Notes under the pieces: generated by a model
What the model was told of the DNA's origin: nothing
Databases searched by the model: none
Seen by the model: only the letters and a program-made list of their open reading frames with translations
Made by a program: the position numbers and the translations under genes
Shown: positions 1 to 8,870 of the stretch, one piece after another
Position numbering within the stretch: position 1 is the stretch's first letter
How the letters are laid out: each line of letters starts with the position of its first letter
Assembly: GCF_000015725.1 (NCBI RefSeq)
Contig: NC_008825.1
Span: 2,356,001-2,420,000 of the forward strand
From: Methylibium petroleiphilum PM1
GTDB lineage: Bacteria > Pseudomonadota > Gammaproteobacteria > Burkholderiales > Burkholderiaceae_C
Reading direction: 5' to 3'
DNA: 64,000 nt

Positions 1-530
1 TCAGCGACGGGCGCCGCCAGATCCTCAATTTCCTGCTGCCCGGTGACTTCATCGGCTTGCAGGAGCAGTTCGCCGACGGGGCTCCACACGGCGCCGAGGC
101 CCTGACCGAACTGCAGTTGTGCCGCTTCCCGAAAGCCGAGTTGTGGTCTCTGTACCGCGAGTTCCCGAGCCTCGGCTACGACCTGACCTGGCTGGCTGCG
201 CGCGAGGAGAACCTGACCGACGAGACGCTGCTGTCGGTGGGCCAGCGCAGCGCGGCCGAGCGGATCGCGATGCTGTTGATCCATCTGTACCGGCGCGCCG
301 AGCGGGTGGGCCTCGTCGAGGGGGCCGCCGTGGCCTTTCCGGTCACGCAGCAGCACATCGCCGATGCGCTGGGCCTGTCGCTGGTTCACACCAACAAGAC
401 ACTGCGCCGCCTGCACAGGCTCGGCCTGCACGAGATCGCCGACGGCCGGCTGCGACTGCTGAACCGCCACGCCCTGCAGCGCCTGGCCGACTATGCAGAA
501 CGGCCGATGCGAACGATCCCTCTGATCTGA
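1..530 (+). CDS. Crp/Fnr family transcriptional regulator (5' truncated)
   Basis: The reading frame is open from the window edge (first full codon at base 3), so the true start lies upstream. The visible part begins in the cyclic-nucleotide-binding-type beta roll (ILNFLLPGDFIGL, typical of Fnr/FixK sensors). It continues through the long dimerisation helix (about TTG 57 onward, residues around SAAERIAMLL) and ends with a winged helix. The recognition helix region is VTQQHIADALGLSLVHTNKTLRRL. Family knowledge: such proteins bind DNA as dimers and respond to oxygen, redox state, NO or cNMPs. The cysteine-bearing N-terminus that would separate Fnr from other types is not in the window, so the effector cannot be told. 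A TTG at 57 is in frame but is internal to the sensor domain and is not the start. Confidence 0.9.
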   Translation, partial: SDGRRQILNFLLPGDFIGLQEQFADGAPHGAEALTELQLCRFPKAELWSLYREFPSLGYDLTWLAAREENLTDETLLSVGQRSAAERIAMLLIHLYRRAERVGLVEGAAVAFPVTQQHIADALGLSLVHTNKTLRRLHRLGLHEIADGRLRLLNRHALQRLADYAERPMRTIPLI

Positions 531-749
531 CCGCGGGCCATGCCGGTCGTCGGCGCAGGGTTCACGGGTGTGGCATCGGTGAAACGGATCGAGGCTCCTT
601 CGCCCACATGGGAAACGATCAGCTACACTCACCTTCGTAGATATACACAAGATCGCGGTTCTTAGGTGTTTGCTCAATCCGGTCGATGGTTCTCGTCGAC
701 TGTCTGGTTTGTCTCCCCCAGGTAACGTTTCTTGAGTGTCTCTGCATGA

Positions 750-778
750 GCACGGCATGTTGCCGTGCCGTACTTTTT
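750..778 (+). promoter_or_regulatory. Hairpin plus U-run in the cold-shock gene leader
   Basis: An 8-bp perfect stem (GCACGGCA 750-757 with TGCCGTGC 761-768, loop TGT) is followed by a T run at 774-778. It ends 7 bases before the AGGAA ribosome-binding site (786-790) of the cold-shock gene at 796. Form: it resembles a small intrinsic terminator placed inside a 5' leader. Inference: an attenuator or temperature-dependent structure controlling the csp gene, since csp mRNAs are known to be controlled through structured leaders. The rest of 531-749 holds no gene and no promoter that I can fix with confidence; a TATACA at 642-647 is a possible -10. Confidence 0.45.
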
Positions 779-795
779 GATCGACAGGAACGTAT

Positions 796-1005
796 ATGAG
801 CGTGCAAACCGGCACCGTGAAGTGGTTCAACGAAGCCAAGGGCTTTGGATTCATCGCCCAGGACGGCGGTGGCGCCGACGTCTTCGCGCACTTCCGCGAC
901 ATCCAGGGCAACGGCTTCAAGACGCTGCAGGAAAACCAGCGCGTCGAGTTCGAAGTGAAGCAAGGCCAGAAGGGCCCGCAAGCTGCGAACATCCGCCCGC
1001 TGTAA
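796..1005 (+). CDS. Cold-shock domain protein (CspA family)
   Basis: 69-residue single cold-shock domain, the usual length for CspA proteins. RNP1 (KGFGFIAQ, about residues 15-22) and RNP2 (DVFAHF, about residues 30-35) are both present, with the family start [11 protein letters not shown]. The family binds single-stranded RNA/DNA in the cytoplasm and acts as an RNA chaperone or antiterminator. The ATG at 796 is supported by AGGAA six bases upstream. The gene stands alone: it has a structured leader of its own and an intrinsic terminator starting about 26 bases after the stop. Which csp paralogue this is, and whether it is cold-induced, cannot be told from sequence. Confidence 0.97.
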   Translation: MSVQTGTVKWFNEAKGFGFIAQDGGGADVFAHFRDIQGNGFKTLQENQRVEFEVKQGQKGPQAANIRPL

Positions 1006-1030
1006 TCAGCGAGTTCGGTGCTCCACTCAA

Positions 1031-1055
1031 GACGCGGCTTCGGCCGCGTTTTTTG
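1031..1055 (+). terminator. Rho-independent terminator of the csp gene
   Basis: Stem ACGCGGC (1032-1038) / GCCGCGT (1043-1049) with a TTCG tetraloop, followed by a T run through 1054. It lies just after the csp stop codon at 1005. Confidence 0.9.
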
Positions 1056-1107
1056 TTGTCCGCCCGCGTCTGCATCCTAGAATCGCGCCCCCTCGCCAGA
1101 CGCCACC

Positions 1108-2424
1108 ATGCCCGGACCGACCCTTTCCTACTGCGCGATCGATTTCGGCACCTCGAACTCAGCCATCGCCATTCCCGCCGACCACGGCAGCAGCCGCCTG
1201 GTCGAACTGGAGGCCGGCGAGTCCACCATGCCGACGGCGGTGTTCTATTTCGCCGAGCACGAGCCGCTCGCACCCGGTGCCGAGCCACCGCGCGCCTTCG
1301 GCCGGGCCGCGATCGCGGCCTACGTGGACGGCTACGAAGGCCGCCTGATGCGCTCGATGAAGAGCATCCTCGGCTCCAGCCTGGTCGAGCAGACTACCGA
1401 TGTCGGAGGCGGTCATGCGGTGAAGTTCCTCGACGTCATCACCGGTTACCTGCGCCACCTGCGACATGCCGCCGAAACCGCCCTCGGCGCGCCGATCACG
1501 CAGGCTGTTCTGGGGCGGCCGGTGTTCTTCGTAGACGGCGACGCGACGCGCGATGCGCAGGCGCAGGCTTCGCTTGAAGCCGCAGCGCGCGCGGTAGGTT
1601 TGCGCGACGTGGTGTTCCAGTACGAGCCGATCGCGGCCGCCTTCGACTTCGAGCAGCAGGCGACGCGCGAGCAATGCGTGCTGGTGGCCGACATCGGCGG
1701 CGGCACCTCGGACTTCTCGGTCGTGCGCGTCGGCCCCGACCGCCGCGACCGGACCGATCGCAAGGACGACATCCTCGCCAGCCACGGGGTGCACATCGCC
1801 GGCACCGACTTCGACCGGCGCATCGAGCTCACCGGCATCCTGCGCGAGCTCGGCTACGGCGCCTCGGGCCCCGCACGAGGCGACCAACCGCCGCGCGAGG
1901 TGCCGAGCGCGGTGTACTTCGACCTCGCGACCTGGCACCTGATCAACACCGTCTACCAGCCGGGACGCGTGGCCGAACTCAAGAACATGGCGGCCTTCTA
2001 CGCCGACCCGCGCCACCACCGGCGCCTGCTGCGCACGGTGAGCGAACGGCTCGGGCACGAGCTGCTGGCGCGTGCCGAGGCGGCGAAGATCGCGGTCGCC
2101 GACGGTGCCGACACGCAGATCGACCTGGACCTGGTCGAACGTGCGCTGAGGGTCCCGCTCAGCGCGCCGCAGGCGGCCGAGGCGATCGACGGCGATGTGG
2201 AGCGCATCGTCGAGGCCGCGCGGCAGACCGTGGTGCAGGCCGGGTTGACGGCGGCATCGGTGGACGCGCTCTACTTCACCGGCGGGTCCACCGGCCTGCG
2301 GCTGCTGACCAAGCGCCTGGCCGCGAGCTTCCCGGCCGCACGCGCAGTGCGCGGCGACCGGCTCGCCAGCGTCGCCACCGGGCTGGGCCTGCACGCGCAA
2401 CGCCGGTTCGCCGTGGCCCGCTGA
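1108..2424 (+). CDS. YegD-type Hsp70/actin-fold chaperone-like protein
   Basis: 438 residues holding the actin/Hsp70 ATPase fold. Phosphate-1 loop is CAIDFGTSNSAIA near residue 10, phosphate-2 is VADIGGGTSDFSVV around residue 195, and the adenosine loop is YFTGGSTGLRLL around residue 390. Length and layout match E. coli YegD, which lacks the peptide-binding beta domain and lid of DnaK, so a classic foldase role is doubtful. YegD function is not established. A TAGAAT box at 1078-1083 lies 24 bases before the ATG and probably marks its own promoter, after the csp terminator. The downstream gene starts 30 bases after the stop. Confidence 0.85.
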   Translation: MPGPTLSYCAIDFGTSNSAIAIPADHGSSRLVELEAGESTMPTAVFYFAEHEPLAPGAEPPRAFGRAAIAAYVDGYEGRLMRSMKSILGSSLVEQTTDVGGGHAVKFLDVITGYLRHLRHAAETALGAPITQAVLGRPVFFVDGDATRDAQAQASLEAAARAVGLRDVVFQYEPIAAAFDFEQQATREQCVLVADIGGGTSDFSVVRVGPDRRDRTDRKDDILASHGVHIAGTDFDRRIELTGILRELGYGASGPARGDQPPREVPSAVYFDLATWHLINTVYQPGRVAELKNMAAFYADPRHHRRLLRTVSERLGHELLARAEAAKIAVADGADTQIDLDLVERALRVPLSAPQAAEAIDGDVERIVEAARQTVVQAGLTAASVDALYFTGGSTGLRLLTKRLAASFPAARAVRGDRLASVATGLGLHAQRRFAVAR

Positions 2425-2453
2425 GGTTCCACGCCACCACTAACATCGCCCGC

Positions 2454-3044
2454 ATGCATTCCGACGACCCGTCCCCCCTGGCCCGGCCCGCCTCCTGCAC
2501 CGAACTCTTCACCGCCTTCACCGGCCTCGCGCTCCAGGGCTTCGGTGGTGTGCTGGCGGTGGCTCAGCGCGTGCTGTGCGACGACAAGCGCTGGCTGAGC
2601 AAGGGTGAGTTCCTCGAGGCCCTCGCGCTCGCGCAGGTGCTGCCCGGGCCGAACGTCTGCAACCTCTCGCTGATGGTGGGGGACCGCTACTTCGGCACGC
2701 GTGGCGCTTTCGCCGCGCTGGCCGGGATGATGGCGGCGCCGCTGCTGATCGTGCTGGCGGCCACGATGCTCTATGCGCAATTCGCCACCCATCCCCTGGT
2801 GGCCGGTGCCCTGCGCGGCATGGGGGCCATCGCGGCAGGCATGATCATCGGAACAGCCCTGAAGCTGGCCGCACCGCTGCGCAGCAGCCCGCTCGGCCTG
2901 CCAACGCTGGCGGCGTTGGCCACCGCCTGCTTCGTGGCCGTGGCGCTGCTGCGCTGGCCGCTGGTCTGGGTGCTGCCGGCGCTGGGCCTGCTGGCCTGCG
3001 CGCTGGCATGGCGGCGGCTGCGGACCTCGGAGACGCCGTCGTGA
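2454..3044 (+). CDS. Chromate transporter, N-terminal half (ChrA/CHR family)
   Basis: 196 residues, a half-size CHR-family protein. The signature FTGLALQGFGGVLA is followed by LAQVLPGPNVCNLSLMVGDR, then about five hydrophobic segments. Two-gene CHR systems are known in which two short homologous proteins of opposite topology work together at the inner membrane. The ATG at 2454 starts the homology; the frame is open much further upstream but that part only shadows the preceding gene. A TAACAT box ends 7 bases before the ATG and no ribosome-binding site is visible, which would suit a leaderless start. The stop overlaps the GTG of the second half (GTGA). The substrate may be chromate or sulfate, or may be unknown, as for many CHR proteins. 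Confidence 0.85.
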   Translation: MHSDDPSPLARPASCTELFTAFTGLALQGFGGVLAVAQRVLCDDKRWLSKGEFLEALALAQVLPGPNVCNLSLMVGDRYFGTRGAFAALAGMMAAPLLIVLAATMLYAQFATHPLVAGALRGMGAIAAGMIIGTALKLAAPLRSSPLGLPTLAALATACFVAVALLRWPLVWVLPALGLLACALAWRRLRTSETPS

Positions 3045-3574
3045 CGCTGCCCGAAGGCTCGGCGCTATTGGCGCTGTTCGGCCACTTCCTGCTGCTGTCG
3101 CTGCTGTCGATCGGCGGCGCCATCACGGTGGCGCCGGACATGCACCGCTGGATGGTCGTCGAACAGCAGTTGCTGAGCGATCCGCAATTCACGTCGTCGA
3201 TCGCGATAGCCCAGGCGGCGCCGGGCCCGAACGTGCTGTTCGTGGCGCTGCTCGGCTACCAGGCGGCCGGGTTGCTGGGCGCGGCGGCCACCCTGCTGGG
3301 CATCATGCTGCCCTCGGTCACGCTGGCGCTGCTGGTCAACCGCTGGGGGCACACGCGGCAGGATTGGCGCTCGGTGCGCGCCTTCAAGGTCGGCATGGCG
3401 CCGATCACGCTGGCGCTGATCGCCGCCACCGGCTGGCTGCTGGCCGCACCGCCGAGCGAGTGGCGTTCCCTGCTGGCGACCGCCGTCGCCGCGCTGCTGG
3501 TCTGGCGCACGCGGCTGCACCTGCTGTGGATGATCGCGGCCGGCGCGCTGCTCGGCCTGCTGGGCTGGATCTGA
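3041..3574 (+). CDS. Chromate transporter, C-terminal half (ChrA/CHR family)
   Basis: About 177 residues from the GTG at 3041, chosen because it makes a GTGA overlap with the preceding half. An upstream ATG at 3008 is also in frame. It repeats the CHR signature in diverged form (LLSIGGAITVAPDMHRW, then AIAQAAPGPNVLFVALLGY), followed by several membrane segments. With the preceding gene it forms a split CHR transporter, likely a heterodimer in the inner membrane. Overlapping codons suggest translational coupling and roughly equal amounts of the two proteins. No chrB-like regulator is next to it, so chromate resistance is only one possible role. Confidence 0.85.
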   Translation: MTLPEGSALLALFGHFLLLSLLSIGGAITVAPDMHRWMVVEQQLLSDPQFTSSIAIAQAAPGPNVLFVALLGYQAAGLLGAAATLLGIMLPSVTLALLVNRWGHTRQDWRSVRAFKVGMAPITLALIAATGWLLAAPPSEWRSLLATAVAALLVWRTRLHLLWMIAAGALLGLLGWI

Positions 3575-3641
3575 CCGCCCGGCCCGCACGGACGACGCGC
3601 CGCGTGCACACTGTCCGCACTCCCCGCCCTGCCGTTGCCTC

Positions 3642-3914
3642 ATGATCACTGTCCTTCACAACCCGGCCGCCACGCGCTTCGAAGCGAGCGTCGACGGCCT
3701 GCTCTCGGTCGCCGACTACGCCCTGCGCGGCCACGTGATGACCCTGCACCACACCTTCGTGCCGACCGCGCTGCGCGGCCGCGGCGTGGCCGCCGCGCTG
3801 GTGCAGGAAGCCCTGGCGCATGCACGAGCGCAGGGGCTCAAGGTGGAGCCGTCGTGCTCCTACGTCGCGAGCTACATGCGGCGCCATCCGGAGACGCAGG
3901 ACCTGCATGCCTGA
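3642..3914 (+). CDS. Small GNAT-like N-acetyltransferase (YjdJ/COG2388 type)
   Basis: 90 residues, the short single-domain GNAT type. The core is HTFVPTALRGRGVAAALVQEALAHARAQGL, holding the R/Q-x-x-G-x-G/A acetyl-CoA pyrophosphate loop (RGRGVA), and it ends with EPSCSYVASYMRRHPE, typical of the YjdJ subgroup. Family members are cytosolic and their acceptor substrate is unknown. No ribosome-binding site is evident before the ATG at 3642. The gene stands alone between the chromate transporter and a 350-base gap. Confidence 0.85.
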   Translation: MITVLHNPAATRFEASVDGLLSVADYALRGHVMTLHHTFVPTALRGRGVAAALVQEALAHARAQGLKVEPSCSYVASYMRRHPETQDLHA

Positions 3915-4266
3915 GCGCTTCGCTCGTGCTGCACCGCACCACGAAAAGCGGGCCCGGCATTCGGCAACTCGACGCGACTTCTGACCGGAATGAGGGGGTC
4001 GCATCCCCCAATCACGGCATATGCCTGTCATCTTCCCTGCCGACAATCAGAACCGTTCGATGGCGATGGAGGGCAACGCCCCGTCGACTCTCCGCGGCCA
4101 CCGGACAAAGGGTCGAGCTTCCGGGCCCCGGGCCCCCTGCGGGGGACCCACCAACAGGAGCACCAACAACGAAGCCCCTGCCCCGCGGCAGGGGCTTTTC
4201 CTTTGGGGGCGACGCGCCGGAGCGGGCGTTAGCATGGCCACGAAGCCCTTCGACCGGAGCCGCACG
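3915..4266 (+). other. Non-coding interval with GC-rich palindromes
   Basis: About 350 bases without a convincing gene. It holds a GC-rich self-complementary run (about 4120-4150, alternating GGGCCCC and CCCGCAGGGGG-type blocks) and a strong intrinsic terminator at 4172-4200. Near its end is a TAGCAT box (4230-4235) that probably promotes the next gene. Open frames through this stretch have no family features. The terminator is 260 bases past the nearest coding stop, so a small RNA or a long 3' tail could lie here. Confidence 0.4.
4172..4200 (+). terminator. Intrinsic terminator
   Basis: 10-bp perfect stem AGCCCCTGCC (4173-4182) / GGCAGGGGCT (4187-4196) with loop CCGC, followed by TTTTC. Orientation is plus, ahead of the gene starting at 4267. 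Confidence 0.8.
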
Positions 4267-4809
4267 ATGTGCCCGCGTGACGCCCTGCTTGCTGCCGCGA
4301 TCGCCGCCCACGCCGGCGCTTACGCGCAACCCTGCCCCAGCGACACGGCGCCACGCGACGCCGAGGTGCTGCTGACGGCCCAGGTGGCCGACGGCCGCGC
4401 TCGCGACCTCAAGCGCAGCGACCTCGAGTCGCTGCCGCCGCGCCAGGTCAGCCTTCGCCGCGCGGTCGAGCGCGAAGGCGCTCGCGACGAGCAGATCCTG
4501 AGCTACGGCGGCTGGCTGCTGCGCGACGTGCTCACGCTTGCCGGCTTCGACGAGGCCGGCCGTCGCGACACGCGCACCTGGGTGGTCGAGGCCACGGCCA
4601 CCGACGGCTACCGCGCGGTGTTTTCCTGGGGCGAGCTCTACAACAGCGCGCTCGGCGAGCAGGTCTACGTGATCGGCTCGCAGGACGGTCGCGCGCTCGA
4701 CGTCACCGCCGGTCCGCTGGCGCTGCGCTCGCTCGCCGATCAGCGACCCGGGCCGCGCCACGTGCGCAACCTGTGCGCGCTCGCGGTGCGGCCGTTGCCC
4801 GCACGCTGA
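4267..4809 (+). CDS. Exported sulfite-oxidase-fold (molybdopterin-binding-like) protein
   Basis: 180 residues from the ATG at 4267, preceded by CCGGAGCC as a ribosome-binding site. The in-frame ATG at 4234 overlaps a TAGCAT promoter-like box and is less likely. A signal peptide is seen (LLAAAIAAHAGAYAQ). The mature part resembles a shortened oxidoreductase molybdopterin-binding domain: SYGGWLLRDVLTLAGF, then WVVEATATDGYRAVFSWGEL, then GPLALRSLADQRPGPRHVRNL. The only cysteines are one just after the signal peptide and one near the end. The metal-ligating cysteine of true sulfite oxidases is therefore not evident, and enzymatic activity is unproven. The stop is 7 bases before the PPC-domain gene, so the two are probably co-transcribed. 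Confidence 0.75.
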   Translation: MCPRDALLAAAIAAHAGAYAQPCPSDTAPRDAEVLLTAQVADGRARDLKRSDLESLPPRQVSLRRAVEREGARDEQILSYGGWLLRDVLTLAGFDEAGRRDTRTWVVEATATDGYRAVFSWGELYNSALGEQVYVIGSQDGRALDVTAGPLALRSLADQRPGPRHVRNLCALAVRPLPAR

Positions 4810-4816
4810 CCCGCCC

Positions 4817-5209
4817 ATGCGCACCGCGTTGCGGCTCGAGCCCGGCGACGACCTGCGGCGCCGTCTCGAGGCGCTGACAGTCGAGCGCGGCTGGCCGGCC
4901 GCCTTCGTGATCGCCGGCATCGGCAGCCTGCGCATCACCGCGCTGCGGTTGGCCGAAGCGACCGAGCCGCTGCAACTGGAGGCACCGGTCGAGATCCTGA
5001 GCCTGTGCGGCTCGCTGTCGCTCGCGGGCGCCCACCTGCACATGAGCATCGCCGACGCCCAGGGCCGCGTGCTCGGCGGACACGTAGCGGCCGGCTGCGA
5101 GGTGCGCACGACGGTCGAGCTGCTGGTCGAGGTGCTCGAAGACCTGCGCTTCGAACGCATGGCGGACGCCCGCACCGGCTATCCAGAGCTGCGCATCACG
5201 CCGCGCTGA
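4817..5209 (+). CDS. PPC/DUF296 domain protein
   Basis: 130 residues, essentially a single plant-and-prokaryote-conserved (PPC, DUF296) domain. Recognisable blocks are AAFVIAGIGSLRITALRLA, then VEILSLCGSLS, then AHLHMSIADAQGRVLGGHV, whose histidines form the conserved surface cluster, and CEVRTTVELLVEVL. Plant relatives couple this domain to AT-hooks; bacterial stand-alone versions are trimeric and of unknown role. No export signal, so it is probably cytosolic. It sits 7 bases behind the sulfite-oxidase-fold gene, an apparent two-gene unit. Confidence 0.85.
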   Translation: MRTALRLEPGDDLRRRLEALTVERGWPAAFVIAGIGSLRITALRLAEATEPLQLEAPVEILSLCGSLSLAGAHLHMSIADAQGRVLGGHVAAGCEVRTTVELLVEVLEDLRFERMADARTGYPELRITPR

Positions 5210-5222
5210 AACCGTCCTGCAT

Positions 5223-5248
5223 TGCGCTGTCGCCTTGGCGACAGCGCA
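5223..5248. repeat. Perfect 12-bp inverted repeat
   Basis: TGCGCTGTCGCC (5223-5234) and GGCGACAGCGCA (5237-5248) are perfectly complementary with almost no spacer. It lies 14 bases past the PPC-gene stop and about 115 bases ahead of the lactate permease start. There is no T run, so it is either a weak terminator or a protein-binding palindrome. Confidence 0.55.
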
Positions 5249-5361
5249 CCATTCAGCCTGCCTTCAGCTCGGCGACCTCCAGACCTGCGATCTTCTCGCC
5301 GCAGCCCGTGACAACGCCACGGGCCTTCCGCGTCCGGTGCGGTGACTGATTGGAGTTCGCG

Positions 5362-7023
<1,662 letters not shown>

Positions 7024-7088
7024 CGTGCCGCCGCAGACGCGGCCGGAGCAGACCGTGACCCGGCTCGCGACTTGCATGCGGCGCACGC

Positions 7089-7616
7089 GTGCTGACCCCA
7101 CCCCGTCCGTTCGAGCCTGCGGCGCCGACGATCCTCGACATCGAAGCGTCGGGCTTCGGCCGCGGCAGCTACCCGATCGAAGTCGGCTTCGTGCTGCCCG
7201 ACGGCCGCGCCTGGTGCTCGCTGATCCGGCCCGAGCCGGACTGGCTGCACTGGGATCCGCAGGCCCAGGCCCTGCATCACATCCCGCGCGAGCTCGCGCA
7301 GCGACACGGCCGCAGCGCAGCCGAGGTCGCCGGCTTGTTGAACCAGCGCCTGAACGGCCGCGTCGCCTACTGCGACGGCTGGGCACACGACTACCCCTGG
7401 CTGGCACGCCTGTACGACGCCGCCGAGCTGACGCCGAGCTTCCGACTGGAACACCTGCTGAGCCTGCTCGACGAAGACCAGGCCCGACGCTTCGATGCCC
7501 TGAAGCGCCAGGTCATCGCCGAGTCCGGACAGCAGCGCCACCGCGCCAGCACCGACGCCCGCATGCTGCAGCTGGCACTGCGCCGACTGCGGCCCGCGTC
7601 GCTGCGCCGGCGTTGA
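7089..7616 (+). CDS. DnaQ-like 3'-5' exonuclease fold protein
   Basis: 175 residues from a GTG start. DEDD-type residues are in place: ExoI as ILDIEASGFG (D and E, about residues 16-18), ExoII as YCDGWAHDYPWL, and ExoIII as HRASTDA (H-x-A-x-x-D) near residue 155. The family hydrolyses DNA or RNA from the 3' end in the cytosol. It lacks the length and clamp-binding tail of the replicative epsilon subunit, which is encoded separately at 60484-61188 in this window. The target is unknown. The gene starts 65 bases past the lactate permease and runs in the same direction. Confidence 0.8.
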   Translation: MLTPPRPFEPAAPTILDIEASGFGRGSYPIEVGFVLPDGRAWCSLIRPEPDWLHWDPQAQALHHIPRELAQRHGRSAAEVAGLLNQRLNGRVAYCDGWAHDYPWLARLYDAAELTPSFRLEHLLSLLDEDQARRFDALKRQVIAESGQQRHRASTDARMLQLALRRLRPASLRRR

Positions 7617-7681
7617 GCTGAAGGCCGCCGCGCCCCAGAGCCGACTCGTCGGGCAGCCCCGCAGGCCCTAGCATGCCGGTC

Positions 7682-8365
7682 ATGGAGATTCCCGAACCTG
7701 CCTGGCGCGCGCGGCTCCGCACCTGGTCCGCCAGCAGCCGCCTGCTGGTGTCGGCCACGCTGGGCGGCGGGGTCGCAACCGCGTGCCGGATCGCGGATTT
7801 GCCGTGGGTGGAGTCCCTGCTGGTCGGCTGGTGCGGCTTCGCCCTCCTCTCCCTGTTGTTGTCGGGGCTGACGCTGGGCCTGCACGGCGACATCCCACGG
7901 CCCGACGAGGTGGCTCGCAACGACCAGAGCAGCACCGCGATGCTGGTGGTCGTGCTGCTCGGCTGTGCGGCCAGCATCACCGCGATCGGTGCGCTGCTGC
8001 TGACCAGCCGGGATCTGCCGGCCGGCGAACGCTGGCCGCACGGCCTGCTGGCGGTGGTGGCGATCGCGCTGTCGTGGCTGCTGATCCACGTGCGCTTCGC
8101 CTTTCACTACGCCCACCGCGATCTCGAGGCACGCCCCGCGTCGAAGGGCCGGGCCGCGCTCGACTTCCCGGGCACGCCCGAGCCCGACTACCTGGACTAC
8201 CTGTACTTCTCGTTCGTGATCGGCATGACCTCGCAGGTCTCCGACGTGACGGTGCACACGCGGGCGATGCGTCGCCTGGTGCTGTGGCACAGCCTGCTCT
8301 CCTTCGGCTTCAACCTCCTCATCCTGGCGCTGGCCGTCAACACACTGGCCGCACTGTTCCAGTAG
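7682..8365 (+). CDS. DUF1345 inner-membrane protein
   Basis: 227 residues with five predicted membrane segments. The family signature [18 protein letters not shown] is near residue 175 and [24 protein letters not shown] forms the end. Function of the family is unknown. I chose the ATG at 7682 because the alternative ATG at 7673 lies inside a TAGCAT box (7669-7674) that looks like a -10 element. That box ends 7 bases before 7682 and no ribosome-binding site is seen, consistent with a leaderless or near-leaderless transcript. Confidence 0.85.
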   Translation: MEIPEPAWRARLRTWSASSRLLVSATLGGGVATACRIADLPWVESLLVGWCGFALLSLLLSGLTLGLHGDIPRPDEVARNDQSSTAMLVVVLLGCAASITAIGALLLTSRDLPAGERWPHGLLAVVAIALSWLLIHVRFAFHYAHRDLEARPASKGRAALDFPGTPEPDYLDYLYFSFVIGMTSQVSDVTVHTRAMRRLVLWHSLLSFGFNLLILALAVNTLAALFQ

Positions 8366-8411
8366 CGGCCCTTGCGGCTATGCTGCGACCCTGTTTTCAA
8401 AGGAAGCGATC

Positions 8412-8765
8412 ATGAACACCACTCCCTCGGGCCTGAAATACGAAGACCCACTGATCGGCAACGGCCCGACCGCCACCGTCGGCAAGAACGTCCGTGTGCA
8501 CTACACCGGCTGGCTCTACAACGACGGCAGCGCCGGGCGGAAGTTCGATTCCAGCAAGGATCGCGGCGATCCGTTCGAGTTCCCGCTCGGCGGCGGCATG
8601 GTGATCCGCGGCTGGGACGAAGGCGTGGCCGGCATGCAGGTCGGCGGTACGCGGCGCCTGGTGATTCCTCCGGCGCTCGGCTACGGCGCACGCGGCGCCG
8701 GCGGTGTGATTCCGCCGAACGCGACGTTGCTGTTCGAGGTCGAGTTGCTCGCCGTCATCGGCTGA
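8412..8765 (+). CDS. FKBP-type peptidyl-prolyl isomerase
   Basis: 117 residues, a minimal FKBP domain. Active-site and fold residues are visible: [49 protein letters not shown] (V-I and W of the drug/proline pocket), and [28 protein letters not shown]. No signal peptide, so it is cytosolic. It catalyses cis-trans isomerisation of Xaa-Pro bonds. The ATG at 8412 has AAAGGAAG upstream, and a TATGCT box at 8379-8384 may be its promoter. Confidence 0.95.
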   Translation: MNTTPSGLKYEDPLIGNGPTATVGKNVRVHYTGWLYNDGSAGRKFDSSKDRGDPFEFPLGGGMVIRGWDEGVAGMQVGGTRRLVIPPALGYGARGAGGVIPPNATLLFEVELLAVIG

Positions 8766-8870
8766 GCCGTCGCCCCGGGGCAGTGCCCGGGGGGCTCAAG
8801 TCCGGCGATGCGCTACCGAAATCGCCGTGTCGCGGACCGTCCCCAGCGGATGTGTCCCGACGCGATTTCA

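Noticed and set aside
1674-2453. Upstream extension of the first chromate transporter half
   Set aside because: The open frame there only shadows the YegD-type gene; CHR homology starts at the ATG at 2454.
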